Below, in pieces: positions 22,779-33,577 of a stretch of DNA of 64,000 nt. Every line of letters starts with the position of its first letter. Positions within the stretch are counted from its first letter, which is position 1. Source of the stretch: Diorhabda sublineata (taxonomy: Eukaryota > Arthropoda > Insecta > Coleoptera > Chrysomelidae). The notes beneath the pieces are model-generated. The model did no database searches and was not told where the DNA came from. It worked only from the letters and a program-made list of their open reading frames with translations. Location of the stretch: NCBI RefSeq assembly GCF_026230105.1, contig NC_079486.1, forward strand, positions 7,874,001 through 7,938,000, in the 5' to 3' direction. A program made the translations under genes and the position numbers.

Positions 22779-23753
22779 GATCAAATTGCTCCTTCACCAA
22801 TAATTTCAGAGTTTATTCATTTACAAAAGGAATTACCTATTTTGGCTACAATTAAAATTCCTAGACAAATAACAGTTCCCAAAGCCAATGTTATTGAAAT
22901 TCACACTTTCAGCGATGCATCTACTATCGCGTATGGTGCGTGTTCATACCTACGAACTGTAGATAACTCCGGACAATGCTCTGTACGTTTAATTTGTGCT
23001 AAATCAAGAGTATCACCTTTAAAGGTTGTCACGTTGCCACGCTTGGAGCTAAACGCAGCTTTATTAGCAACGAATCTGACAGCTAAGCTCATGGAGGCTT
23101 TTACTTGTCGTATATCTAACATTTTTTATTATACCGATTCGACCATCGTTTTATCGTGGTTAAATACGGAACCCGCACTTTTAAAAACATTTGTAGCAAA
23201 CCGCGTAGCGGACATGCAAAGAAAATCCAAAATCGAAAATTGGCAACATGTAAAATCCGAACAAAACGCGGCTGACATCATCTCGAGGGGATCACTACCC
23301 AGTCAGCTGCTGGAATGCGACATGTGGTGGAACGGGCCATTCTTTCTAAGCAATACTAATCAACCGGTCACGAATAATAATTTTTTACCACTCAATGAAT
23401 TACCAGAGGTAAAAAATTCCGCGTTAACACACAATGTAATTATAGCTGATAGTACGATATTCGAGAGATATTCTAATTTCGACAAATTAAACAGAGTCAT
23501 AGCGTGGATTTTACGATTTAAAGGTAACACATTACGTGCAAAACATGATAGAATATACGGTACAAAACTCACAGTGCACGAATTAAAACTGACAAAACAA
23601 AGTATTATAAGGGCAACGCAATCAGTGTATTTTGCGGAAGAAATAAAATGTTTAATTAAAAATAAACTGCTAAACGTTCATTCAAAATTGTTAACTTTAA
23701 ACCCATTTATGGCGGTTAGGGGGGAGAATTGTCAATTCAAACTTTTCATTTGA
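22779..23753 (+). pseudogene. BEL/Pao RNase H and connection domain
   Basis: HTFSDASTIAYGACSYLR (first Asp, near 22904), LPRLELNAALLATNL (Glu) and FYYTDSTIVLSWLNTEP (Asp) are the RNase H carboxylates. The connection continues to KLLTLNPFMAVRG, where a shift near 23711 inside a run of six G breaks the frame. The domain itself is intact. Confidence 0.9.
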
Positions 23754-24708
23754 TAAAAAATTCCCTTACGTCCTACCTCATAATGGTCACGTCACGCGCC
23801 TCCTAATCGAAAGAGAGCATACATTATTATTACACGCTGGTGCTCAAGCAACTTTGGCCTCTTTCAGAAACAACTTTTGGCCATTGCGGGGTAAACAAAT
23901 TGTCAAAAAGATTTTGCATCAATGTATAACTTGCTTTCGAGTAAAGCCTCGCTCTTACAATGAAAAAATGGGAAACGCTTCGCACAAGCTAGACCGTTTT
24001 TAAGCAGTGGCGTCGATTACGCGGGGCCATTTTCGGTCAAGGAAGTTAAGCACAGAAATAGAAAATGTATAAAGGCATATTTGTGTATTTTTATTTGCAT
24101 GACTACCGAGGCTGTGCATTTAGAGGTATCAACTGATTTAACTGTAAACTCGTTTCTAAACGCCCTCAAAAGATTTGTTTCACGGTGCGGTCTATGCAGT
24201 GATATATATTCTGACAATGGGGGATGTTTCGTTGGAGCAAACAATGATTTGCGATTGTTCCTAAAAACATTAGAACAAGACAATTCATTTTCTACATATT
24301 GTGACACACAAGTAATTCGGTGGCATTTTAACCCTACGAACAGCCCGCATATGGTTGGTTTGTGGGAATCGGCTGTGAAATCGGCCAAATATCATCTAAA
24401 AAGAGTGGTAGGTCAAAACTGCTCGTCTTTGGAAGATTTCACCACCCTATGCATTCAGATGGAGGCCACTCTTAATTCTAGACCTCTCATCCCATTAACC
24501 GATGATCCCAACGACCTTTGTCCTTTAACTCCCAGTCACTTTTTAATTGGCGACGTGTTGAAGGCCATACCTCAATCAAACGTTCAGCAAATACCAGTTA
24601 ACAGGCTATCAACGTATCATACACTGGAGCAAATGTAAATCTCCGTACGAAGAATGGAATCATGAAGAGGGCGGTGTCAGAAATTTGCGTCCTACCCATA
24701 GACGTTTA
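23712..24708 (+). pseudogene. BEL/Pao integrase with most of DUF5641 deleted
   Basis: H2C2 zinc part at 23760-23990 (HNGHVTRLLIEREHTLLLHA, CITCFRVKP). A lesion at about 24000 removes part of the segment before the first catalytic motif GVDYAGPFSV. The core continues with YSDNGGCFVGAN near 24209 (second Asp) and MVGLWESAVKSAKYHLKRV near 24352 (Glu). DUF5641 is cut at about 24636, leaving only its end (NGIMKRAVSEICVLPI), so roughly 100 residues are missing compared with the first BEL/Pao element. Confidence 0.88.
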
Positions 24709-24834
24709 AAAAATGTTTCTTAGTGATTGACATTTATTTTGACATTTTATTTTTAAGTTATTTGAAAACACATATAAATTTCATAATTTTACTTATTATT
24801 TTTCGTTTGAAAGTCGAGCCTTTGGAGGCCGGTA

Positions 24835-25076
24835 TGTTTAACCATTTAATGTATATATTTAAATTATGTTGAGTGCGCTACTGAACTTGGCACATGCGCC
24901 TACCTAGAGTAACCGGGCTTGCGCCGAAGAAGACAGACATAAAATCATCAAGGAGCCACGAGGCCGAGAGCGCATTTTGTACAATAAAGTGAAAATCGAA
25001 ACAAATCGTTTTATTGTGTGCTTCTCACATTGTATACAGTCCACTTTAAAACATTTTCAATCAAGATATCCAACCA
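24835..25076 (+). repeat. 3' LTR of BEL/Pao element 2
   Basis: 242 bp, preceded by a purine-rich/GGCCGGTA stretch that acts as the plus-strand priming region. AATAAA at 24983-24988 is the probable polyadenylation signal. Confidence 0.95.
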
Positions 25077-25081
25077 GAGGC

Positions 25082-25779
25082 CTCCCAATCTCCGGAATAA
25101 TTTACAAACATTAAACATAAGGAAGTTTTTTTTCTAAAATTTTATTTTTGTCAAAAACTATTGTACCTTCTTACTCCTGCTACACCATTTGGTTTTAGGT
25201 TAGAAAGAGATTCTTCATGCTCTAAATATTCGCTCTCCAAGCTGCTGTTGCTTGACTGCAATAAGTTTCTAAAAACATTGAGGTTAAAAATCTCTAAATA
25301 TATAGATTCATAAACAAACCGTTTTTTAACTTCATAGTCTGGCACATATTCTGATCCAGAGCTTGAAAAGTCTTCAAAAAACCCTTCTTCTGAAGTACGT
25401 GACATATTATATCGCGTAAAACAGGCACCAACAGGCACAGACTTTGAACTTAACACATAAACGATTACTTGGTTGTCGCTTGGAACCCTATTATTCTTAA
25501 TAATTACGTTGACTGTCGCTTGGAACTATATTGTAAATTAAATATTGGCGCCATCTTTGAGAATGGGCTCAAAGTTTGTATAGCAGACGATGCAGGTTTC
25601 TATGGATCTTATTTTCTTACAAAAACTAATTAATTTTTCTTATGGGAACAAAGTTCTAAGTTGATTTATCCTTATTTTGATATAAATGATGAAGGTGATC
25701 TATAGATCACTATAAATAAGAAAATTGTCAGTTTCAATATCATATTTTGATAAAAAATTAAAGAAAAGTCGAAACGTCA
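25082..25779. other. Intergenic with one unassigned minus-strand ORF
   Basis: An open frame of about 100 codons on the minus strand (25151-25456) contains FSSSGSEYVPDYEVKK, an acidic/serine-rich stretch of unknown family. The short phrase GTCGCTTGGAAC occurs twice (near 25467 and 25514). I cannot assign a function. Confidence 0.35.
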
Positions 25780-26718
25780 AAATTTATCTTTCTTTTAAAA
25801 ACTATCAAAAACAAAAACTTGGGCATGTATATATTTAATTTAATATTTAACTTAACACACCCTCGAAACGAAAGCAATATTTCATCGATGGTACATCGAT
25901 CACTAACTTTATAAACAAGTCGACTGTTTTTCAGGAATTTATGAAATATTTCAGAAATAGCTGAGGCTATGAGAAACTGTTTTCTTGCTTTTCAACTAGT
26001 GCCAAATAAAGATTTTGTATCTTCTTTATTCGATTTGTAAATTGATGTAAACAGCAAAACTCCAAGAAATGTACGCAGTTCATTTTCCGTTTTAATAATT
26101 TCTAATTTTTGCCACTCCAATTATGTTCCTTGTTTGCTGATAATGTAGATTAGTAAATTTTCTAATATCTTCCATCATGTTTGAATCGAATGACAGACAC
26201 CAAACATCGATCTCTGATGGAGAATTTCTCAACTTTCTCGATGCATATTGAGTAAACCCTGGTAGCTTACATTCCACAACATTATAAAATGGTGGCCTTC
26301 CCACCCTTCTAGGTTCTTTTTAAGTCCATTTCTTTCCACTCTTGGGATGCTTGGAATGACATGCTGGAGGAACCACTTGAGCTCGAGTGGAATCAGATTC
26401 GTTACAGTCACTCGCGCCTTCTAACTAACTAAGATTTGGTGAGAAATCTGAATCATCTTCAGACTCCAAAAAAGAATGGCTTAGATGTTCATGAGAAAGA
26501 CCTGGATCAGTTTGAGTACTCGTACCTGGACGTGGGGAATCTCGTAGTATGACCTCAGCAGGTTCACTTGTTAACTGGACTGAAGAATTCTCTTCTCCAC
26601 TGTCACAAGGGTCTTGATCCTCTTCATTCTCACTTTCCTGTGAGAGCAGTCTCTGTATATCGGAGGAAAAGTTTGGGTTCGTAGTCCAAAATATTTGCTT
26701 GTCCATCTGCACAGACAA
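25780..26718 (-). pseudogene. piggyBac-like transposase remnant
   Basis: On the minus strand the order is: an acidic N-terminal region (26718-26425, start ATG at 26718; SEEDDSDF-type composition, as in piggyBac N-termini), a shifted middle (RPPFYNVVECKLPGFTQYAS), FTNLHYQQTRNI, then TENELRTFLGVLLFTSIYKS at about 26095-26036 and DRCTIDEILLSFRG near 25890. The last two are hallmarks of DDE_Tnp_1_7 (piggyBac) transposases; the Asp in TIDE is one of the catalytic residues. Stops and frameshifts are present, and the second half of the catalytic core and the Cys-rich tail are missing or unreadable. No TTAA-flanked ends were identified. Confidence 0.75.
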
Positions 26719-27281
26719 AAGTTAATAAATTTGATAAATTTTGACCTTTCTACAGAGGAGATATATTAACCCTATATTATATTATTTGATGTTTCAAATT
26801 TAGTTAAACGGTAGAATGTGCCTTTCACTAGCATACAAGATTGAATTTACATGACAGCGAGATGTGAACAGATGACACAGTCTCACCAACACACTTATAA
26901 AATTTCCCACATAGGTCTCACAAACCCACGTGTGGCGTTACGAAACAATTTCATAATCGAACCTAATTGAAAGATAAATGCCAAGTTATATAGATAGTTG
27001 CTTAGTTACTAGGTACTTTTTAAATAATTCATTATCTTCTAAACGTTACCCTAATAATAAAAAAAATTTATAACATATCTTTCAAATTTGTTCTATATAA
27101 TTCATGATTCAGTAAAGTTAGTCGAAAATTGAAGCTGTTTGTCTGCTATAACGTGGTGTTAATAAACCAAGAGTTGATATTTGATATTGACAGCTGTTCA
27201 ATTTTTGTTCATTCCAATCACTAGTTTTAACCAAGAACTAATACTTCTTTAGATAGTGATTTTAGGAATATTATATTAAAA
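26719..27281. other. Upstream region of the proteasome gene, no gene recognised
   Basis: AT-rich. It must hold the promoter of the beta-5 gene, but I see no clear TATA box or other element I could name. Confidence 0.4.
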
Positions 27282-28261
27282 ATGAGTCTAACCGAAATTT
27301 GTGGTTTATCGGATAACATTACCTTTGAAAATTCCTTGTATAAAAATGATTTGCACCAATTTTTTACCAATTTCAACTGTAACATGAGTTTGCAAGTACC
27401 ACCGTTAAGTGATGTAAGAGCCATTTGAATAATATTTAGATTATATCCAGCATTATTTAATTTTAGCCTGCAAATAGTTTTACGATACTCACGGAAAATG
27501 AAACGGGACGTGAATTGAAAATGAATTTTGATCATGGTACAACTACCTTGGGATTCAAGTATGAAGGAGGAGTAGTTCTTGCAGTAGACTCCAGAGCTAC
27601 AGGAGGACAATTTATTGGCTCCCAAACTATGAAGAAGTTTGTTGAGATAAATGATTTTTTATTAGGTAATTGTAGTACTCAAAAATCATAAATCACATTA
27701 TTTTTGTATTTTTCTAGGAACATTAGCTGGGGGTGCAGCAGACTGTGTATATTGGGATAGGGTTCTTGCAAAACAATGCAGAATATATGAACTTAGGAAT
27801 AGAGAACGTATATCTGTAGCTGCTGTTTCCAAATTATTGGCAAATATGGTCTACAATTATAAGGGAATGGGATTGTCTATGGGAATGATGTTAGCTGGTT
27901 GGGATACAAAGGTATGAAAATGATCTTTCTTACAAAGGTACATTTATGGAAATGAGTTTTTCAGGGCCCTCAACTCTATTATGTAGATTCAGAAGGCCTT
28001 CGAACAGCAGGAAAAGTATTTAGCATTTGCTCTGGTTCAATTTATGCTTTCGGTGTATTGGATTCAGTTTATAAGTGGGATTTGACAGATGAAGAAGCTC
28101 ATGCTTTAGCTCGAAGATCAATTTATCATGCTACTCATAGAGATGCATACTCTGGTGGTATAGTAAGGGTTTACCATATGAGAGAAACAGGTTGGGTTCA
28201 TATTGATAATAATGACTGCAGTGACTTACATTACAAGTATATCAAAGAAAGGGATGAATAA
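27282..28261 (+). CDS. PSMB5: 20S proteasome subunit beta type-5 (chymotrypsin-like)
   Basis: Four exons: 27282-27413, 27467-27665, 27718-27911 and 27965-28261, with introns of 53, 52 and 53 bases, all GT/AG, giving 273 residues. A propeptide of 68 residues ends at HG, and the mature chain begins TTTLGFKYEGG (Thr1 is the nucleophile). Asp17 (AVDSRA), Lys33 (TMKK), Ser130, Asp167 and Ser170 (HRDAYSGG) are present. It provides chymotrypsin-like cleavage in the inner beta ring of the 20S proteasome, in cytosol and nucleus. Two positions are unusual: Cys at 129, where the family has Gly (SICSGS instead of xVGSGS), and Val at 142, where Gly is common. The propeptide is weakly conserved. It is probably a functional gene, but a divergent paralogue (as in the testis-type beta-5 relatives of flies) is possible. 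Confidence 0.93.
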
Positions 28262-28315
28262 ATTTTATAAGTGCTTGATCTAATTTTATGTAATTTGTAT
28301 TTGAAAAATGTTTCA

Positions 28316-28321
28316 AATAAA
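28316..28321 (+). terminator. Polyadenylation signal of the proteasome gene
   Basis: AATAAA 55 bases after the stop codon, the first such hexamer downstream. Confidence 0.6.
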
Positions 28322-28371
28322 ATACACTAAGGTTATTTAAGTCAGTTTTCTTATTAATGCATTGATCCTTT

Positions 28372-28515
28372 TGGGCAATATATGTTGTTTCTAAAATTAA
28401 ACCTCTTATAGAATTTGTTATAGCTATGTATAAATGACACTAAGATGATTTACATGTCTATATTGATGAACTCATCATTTGGGGCAATATATGTAGTTTC
28501 AAGAAATAGACTTTT
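28372..28515. repeat. Short direct duplication
   Basis: GGGCAATATATGTTGTTTC near 28374 and GGGCAATATATGTAGTTTC near 28484, about 110 bases apart. Imperfect local duplication downstream of the proteasome gene. Confidence 0.6.
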
Positions 28516-28810
28516 TTGTAATTTTTTTCAGTTGTCAAAACCTTGGTAGATTAATAATGCATATTGAGTTCTTCATGATAGACATGAGTGGCTAATGAAC
28601 ATCTATAAAAATAAACGCCATTAACAACCAACTAACCTCACCTACCCCATAAATTTCAACTTAATGTTATCCATAAATTAACCAATCATTATTGAACATC
28701 GCTCACTACAACATCTAGGCAATTAAAAACTACTCTTAATTAATTATTGTAAGTAAAAAAATTATTATTAAACATTTATATATATTTCTTGTATTTGACC
28801 ATAATTTCAG

Positions 28811-28920
28811 TCCCAGACGATTCACAAGTTCGGAAAATATGTTTAATCTCCACGGGAAATAACTTTAATACATTTTCCGAGCTTTCGAATACTTATGTAT
28901 TCATCGTCTGGGGAATAATT
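28811..28920. repeat. Imperfect hairpin-forming inverted repeat
   Basis: CCCAGACGAT ... TCGGAAAAT is mirrored by ATTTTCCGA ... ATCGTCTGGG within 110 bases. It also contains the small palindrome GAATACTTATGTATTC. It may be a tiny foldback element. Confidence 0.55.
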
Positions 28921-29289
28921 AGATTAAGATTATCGGTGGTTCTGAATTGTAATAATTATTGTAAATGATATTTAAAAATTTTACAAGAATTAAAAATCAA
29001 AACCACTGAAAATCCACTTTGGTGTTTCATTACCACGTTCCCAATAAGCAACCGCTCATAATATAGCTGGCTAAAACTTCGTTAAAATTCATTAAAATGG
29101 TTCTTACTAGATCACTATAAATATCAATATCTCAAAATAGAATGAGTGGCAGCTAATAAGACACTAACGGGCAAAGGGCACTTCAAGATACTTTAGGAAC
29201 TCAGAGATGATTTAGCTCCATCCTTCTTATGTTGTTTTGCATTGCGTTGGTGTGTTAAACCCATATGGGTAACCACAAAGGATTTTCTT

Positions 29290-29910
29290 TTCAAGATTTA
29301 TAATAATAAAAAAAACTCATACATATTGCTGTTGCTAAAAATAATGATTTTTGTTAGCCATAGCAGTCCGAAATATAGTAGCAATTAGTAATTTAGGAAT
29401 TGAAAAAATAAGTTATACTAATGTAAATGTTTTATATGTACCAAGTGTTAAAAAACTGGAAATGTCAGATAGGAAAATATTATTTGAAATTGTTAAAACA
29501 ATAAATAATGATGGAAAGCTGCTGTTTGTGTAAAGTAGAGAATTTGTGTGAAATAAAATTTTATATATTTTATAAATGGCACAAGCTTATTGGAAATTTT
29601 AAATAAACAAATGGTTGTGGCTTTATTAACATGCTTGATGTTGGGAACCAGATTGGATGTACGAGTATGTTTTGCTGTTAATTTTTACAGTAGGTTTCAA
29701 AATCAAGCTAAAGATAAGGTCTTTAATCATTTAAAACGTGTATTAAGGTATTTATAATCGATTCATGTAGGATTATAAAGTTTAGAAAAAATAATAAAGA
29801 TTCGTTAGACTAAAAATGCGTCGTTGGATATCTTTTTAATTTTATTTTTGCAAGACTCTATGTTGAACAACCAAGAAGCAAGCACTAAAAAAGATAATTT
29901 GTAGTTGAAA
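29290..29910 (+). pseudogene. Ty1/copia pol remnants
   Basis: 29351-29533 translates to a protease-region piece (TNVNVLYVPSVKKLEMS, like the NVLYVP-x-LKKNLLS block after the copia protease). 29590-29770 gives MLGTRLDVRVCFAVNFYSRF and FNHLKRVLRYL, the block that precedes copia RNase H. Integrase and RT between them are deleted. The sequence after 29770 decays beyond recognition. Confidence 0.7.
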
Positions 29911-30205
29911 AAACTCTTCTTGCATTTAGGTATTAATATTCGTAATATCAGCTTTTATAAGGTCATCAGCCTAAATTTCCCACAAGTATTTAATTAGCAC
30001 CTAATGTTACGGATTAATTGATACCTGCTTAAGTATTGATCTAAATTTAAGAGATATTTGATTTTTAGATTCGTTATCTCACGGAAATTAACACGTTTAT
30101 ATGTCTATATGATAGACATGAGTGGCTAATGAACATCTATAAAAATAAACGCCATTAACAATTAACTAACCTCACCTACCCTATAAATTTCAACTTAATG
30201 GTATA

Positions 30206-30670
30206 ATAGGGATTTTTGAAGTGACTCGAGAGAGTCAGAAAATTATATAGGGAGAATCCTTGCATCCTTTAATGTACCTCTACCATGTATTATGTTTCTG
30301 GTAACTATTAGATATTAATCTGACGATTAATTCAAGGGGGCTGGCCGTAACGAGCGGTTGAAAAAAATGATGACACAAACTCATAATATATTTTTGTATA
30401 TGTAAAAAAGGTGACCTTGACATACTCCAGCGTGTCAGATTTTTATGCAGGAGGGTCAAGTTGATGTCATAGTCCTCCTGAATAATAATCTGACAATTAT
30501 ATGGAGGGATATCGCTAGTCTGACCATTTTGATGGAAATTTAGAAATAATATATCCGCATTTACGTGCAGAAATTGGATAATTTATTAATATAAAATTAA
30601 AAATAGATCATTACAATTTATAATAAATTACAAAACATTGAAATTTGAAATACATATTTTAGTCTTCATT
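30206..30670. other. Intergenic, no gene recognised
   Basis: No supported feature. The phrase AATCTGACRATTA occurs twice (near 30315 and 30487). Confidence 0.5.
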
Positions 30671-31600
30671 TCATTTAGACTCATCTTTGAAGTTTGTTTC
30701 CACTTCAACTTCCAGGACGTCCTCGTCATCTCGTGATTCTGTAACTAAAAATGGTTATGATACATTATAATGTTATATTTATGATGTGATAGTATAATAT
30801 GGAAAAGAGAACGTACCTGAATCTAAAGTATCTCCTAAAATGTCAGGTGTTTTAACGATGTCTTCATACGCCTCAGGAAGTTGGTTTCCTAGAAACCAAG
30901 TTGGCTCCAATTTTCCATCCACATTTCTCCATCCATATTCTAGTGGTGACATTTCCGTAGGAATACGATTGTGAGCGTTTCTCCACATACAAGCAATATA
31001 TTTCGTTCGCAATAAATGTTGCTGCTCCGATCGACATGATGGCAAATTACAAGTAATTCATTCATTTCGCATTCAGTGAAAAGGGTTGAGACGTATCATT
31101 TACTTTGTACGTTTTATTAAATACTTCCACCCCAGCGATATAAACGTCAGCTAGTTTTTTAAACCTGTACAAATGGCAGATGAACGATTCCACGGTGGAA
31201 GATAATACCTTAATATTATATGCTTCAGAGGCCAAGTTTCCAAATACTTCTTGTATATTTACAGATCCCATTAGAATCTGTAGAGGCCTTTTTTACCTCG
31301 TCTGTAAAAAGCTGGGCTGTAATCCCATCACGTTAGAGCATGTAGAGCTAGTAGTGCTTTTGATACAAATGGACCCAATTTCGTAAAAAGAGCGGAAATG
31401 TCGATATATCGGCGTGCATTCCCTACTCCGAGATCAATCCCGACTTTTACAGACGATTTCATATCTTCCATGATGGCTAACATAATAACCACGATATCTG
31501 TATCAGAGGTTCTGATGGTGACAGTAGACTCTTCTTCCATTTGACGAGCAAAAAATACAGCTTTTGTATCCGCTTCTAGATGATCGGGACATGAAATAAA
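30671..31600 (-). pseudogene. Member of a repetitive invertebrate gene family (EADTK / TDTDI / HALTG type)
   Basis: On the minus strand the pieces are: CPDHLEADTKAVFFARQ, TIRTSDTDIVVIMLA and SKALLALHALT (31595-31328); VFGNLASEAYNIKVLSSTVE to 31062; then YIACMWRNAHNRIPTEMSPL and EYGWRNVDGKLEPTW (31045-30817). A 78-bp intron (30816-30739, GTACGT...TTACAG) leads to a last acidic exon ending ETNFKDESK and TGA at 30671. The block order matches an abundant, poorly characterised family in invertebrate genomes whose members carry EADT, TDTDV, and FHALTGCD motifs. I do not know its function. Two frameshifts separate the pieces, so this copy is broken even though its last intron looks spliceable. Confidence 0.6.
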
Positions 31601-31605
31601 AAAAT

Positions 31606-31821
31606 GGTACAACACTAATCTAATGAAAGTGACCAAGAGAAATAGACTCACCGGTTCTAAGGAATCTTTCAAGCAAAAATAATGTTCGATATCTGGATCA
31701 TCTTCCACCATAGCCAGCCACCATGGATAACCTTCGATATTCGCCCAGACGATGCTACCCGCGTTATATTTATTAAATATCATCAGCTCCTTTTCTTTAT
31801 CGTCGATCGATTCTTCTTTAA
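31606..31821 (-). pseudogene. Duplicated PWWP exon fragment
   Basis: Reads NKYNAGSIVWANIEGYPWWL then AMVEDDPDIEHYFCLKDS, nearly identical to the PWWP exon at 42917-43091. It carries the exon's donor site (GTGAGT here, GTAAGT there) and about 40 bases of its intron. Homology begins and ends abruptly (31606 and 31821). It is fused in frame to the neighbouring repetitive-family sequence, giving a chance open frame from 31783 to 31328. The second Trp-Pro of PWWP has become Trp-Leu. Confidence 0.85.
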
Positions 31822-31879
31822 TTTAAAATATTACCGAGTATAATTTGATTTAAGCAGCTAAGCAATTACTAACTAATTA

Positions 31880-32160
31880 AACCATATGACAGGTATCGGG
31901 AAATGTAAAAGGCTTTTCTTGGGTGATGGGATGGTTAAAAAATGTTTTTAATGAATTTAAATTTGAAAAATCTGTCCCTACTTTCATGAATAAATTCGAC
32001 GCATTCTCTTATTAAATTAGCCTTTTCACTACCACAAAGTCCTTGTAAAAAGAATTACCCAACAGGTCCCTTGCTTCTGGTAATTCATCAGTTTTAACAT
32101 TTGTTCCAATGTCGACATATCCTGTAAATTTTTTTCCTTCATTCAATTCGTCTTATTATT
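31880..32160. repeat. Dispersed repeat family E, copy 1
   Basis: Reverse complement of 49330-49600. Both, in their coding-like sense, read DLLG-x-SFYKD and DRF-x-KFKF-x-KN, so a small conserved peptide is implied, family unknown. Confidence 0.7.
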
Positions 32161-32496
32161 GCAATTTCATCCCAAATCATTTCCCTATCACAAAATTCTT
32201 TTGGTTTTATAGCATTTAAAGCTTCTTTGCTTTAGCAATGCATAACTTAATATTACAGCAAAATATCCTTAACTCGAGAATCCTTTACTTCTTGCTTTCA
32301 GCATTCTTTTCAAAATGAAGCAAAATAGTTATTAAAATACATTTCTTGATAATCGGTTTATAGAAAATCTATTATTTATGAGAAAATTGTTACTCAAAGA
32401 ACTTACCAACAAGGTTTTTTCGGCATTTTCAATAATTAAAGATTTTTCTTTTAAAACTGATACCAGAGATTTTGAGGAATTTACTTAATATTTTTT

Positions 32497-32930
32497 CTTT
32501 GAAGAGCCACTGTATTTTTCAGAATACTCATATTTTTTTTGGCCTCTAGGGTGTATTGAAAACAGAACTGCTGAGATTTCCTGCAAAGTTTCCTGTTTTT
32601 TTGGAACCTAAATAACAATGACATTATAAGAACATTCTTCGGTTTGGTTAAAAGAGTTATTCACACTTTCAGAAGCACTTGAAAGTTTCAGATGAGTAAA
32701 ATAATTAAATTTATGAAAATTGGATGAAGCATATCTTTCAGACTGATGTTTATTACAAAATCAGCAATAAGTATGCATTAACAACATTTTTCCATCAGAC
32801 AATAAATACCTTTCAGATGTTGAGTCTAAACACTGCCAAGAAGTACCCGGTTTAATAACTCCAAATTTAACATAACTTTTTTCCTGAAAACAACATTCTC
32901 TGTAAATATGCTAATTCTCGTATTAATTCC
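32497..32930 (-). repeat. Dispersed repeat family F, copy 1
   Basis: About 430 bp matching 48074-48510 in the same orientation. Its minus strand encodes a peptide like that open at 48476-48129 (KPGTSWQCL, ERYLL, MLLMHTYC-x-FC), but here stops interrupt it. Confidence 0.8.
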
Positions 32931-33229
32931 ACATTCTTTTTCAAAAATTTCAATTTCAAAAAAAAATTTTTGATGGGTAAATAGGTGGCGCTGATTATAG
33001 AGGGTATTCGCTTGAATTTTACGCGCTGATTTGAAAATAACTGTATAGTAATGCTTTAAATAATGCACCGTGATAATGAAATTAGTAGTATTAAAATAAA
33101 TAAAATAATTAAACGATTAACAAAACAGAATCTCGTTAAATTATTTAGCTATTTATTTGGTTTAGATAATGCATATATTCTAATATGAAAAAAAGTAGAA
33201 TCATGTAACAATAATGAAATAGTATAAAA

Positions 33230-33525
33230 AAAAACATTTTGGTTGATTAAAATAAAATATTGAATTTTATCCGTAACTAATATAAAAATTATAGCAATAT
33301 AATTAGATCAATAAAAATAGAATAATAAAAAAAATATTTCGGTTCATAAAAATAAAATATTGAACTTCATTAGCAACTAATATAATAGTTATAGTCATAT
33401 AAAAATATCAATGAGAATAATAAAATAATTGAAAATAAAACATTTTTGTTCATAGAAATAAAATATTGAACTCTATCCGCAACAAATATAATAATTATAG
33501 TTTTGTTAAAATATCATTGGTAATT
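33230..33525. repeat. AT-rich tandem repeat, three copies of about 105 bp
   Basis: Units start near 33232, 33337 and 33440, each with AATAAAATATTGAA followed by AACTAATATAATA-like sequence. Divergence between units is clear but modest. Confidence 0.75.
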
Positions 33526-33577
33526 AGCTTATGCAAGCAGGTAAGAAATATATCAGGTTCTTAATAAAAAATAAAAA

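Larger units (their letters stand above)
19140..25076 (+). mobile_element. BEL/Pao retrotransposon 2, full length with both LTRs
   Basis: A complete 5.9 kb element: LTRs at 19140-19403 and 24835-25076, a primer binding site, gag, protease, RT, RNase H and integrase in BEL/Pao order, and a 5-bp target duplication GAGGC at 19135-19139 and 25077-25081. Both LTRs begin TGTTTAACC and end CCAACCA. They differ by about five substitutions and one 22-bp indel, so the insertion is fairly young. The coding part has at least six lesions and most of DUF5641 is deleted, so the copy is not autonomous. Confidence 0.95.
28579..30205. repeat. Pair of ~94-bp direct repeats bracketing copia remnants
   Basis: 28579-28672 and 30112-30205 are nearly identical (GATAGACATGAGTGGCTAAT at the start, AATTTCAACTTAATG near the end). 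They lie 1.5 kb apart in the same orientation, and decayed copia coding sequence sits between them. They may be short terminal repeats of a composite element or two insertions of the same short repeat. Confidence 0.8.
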
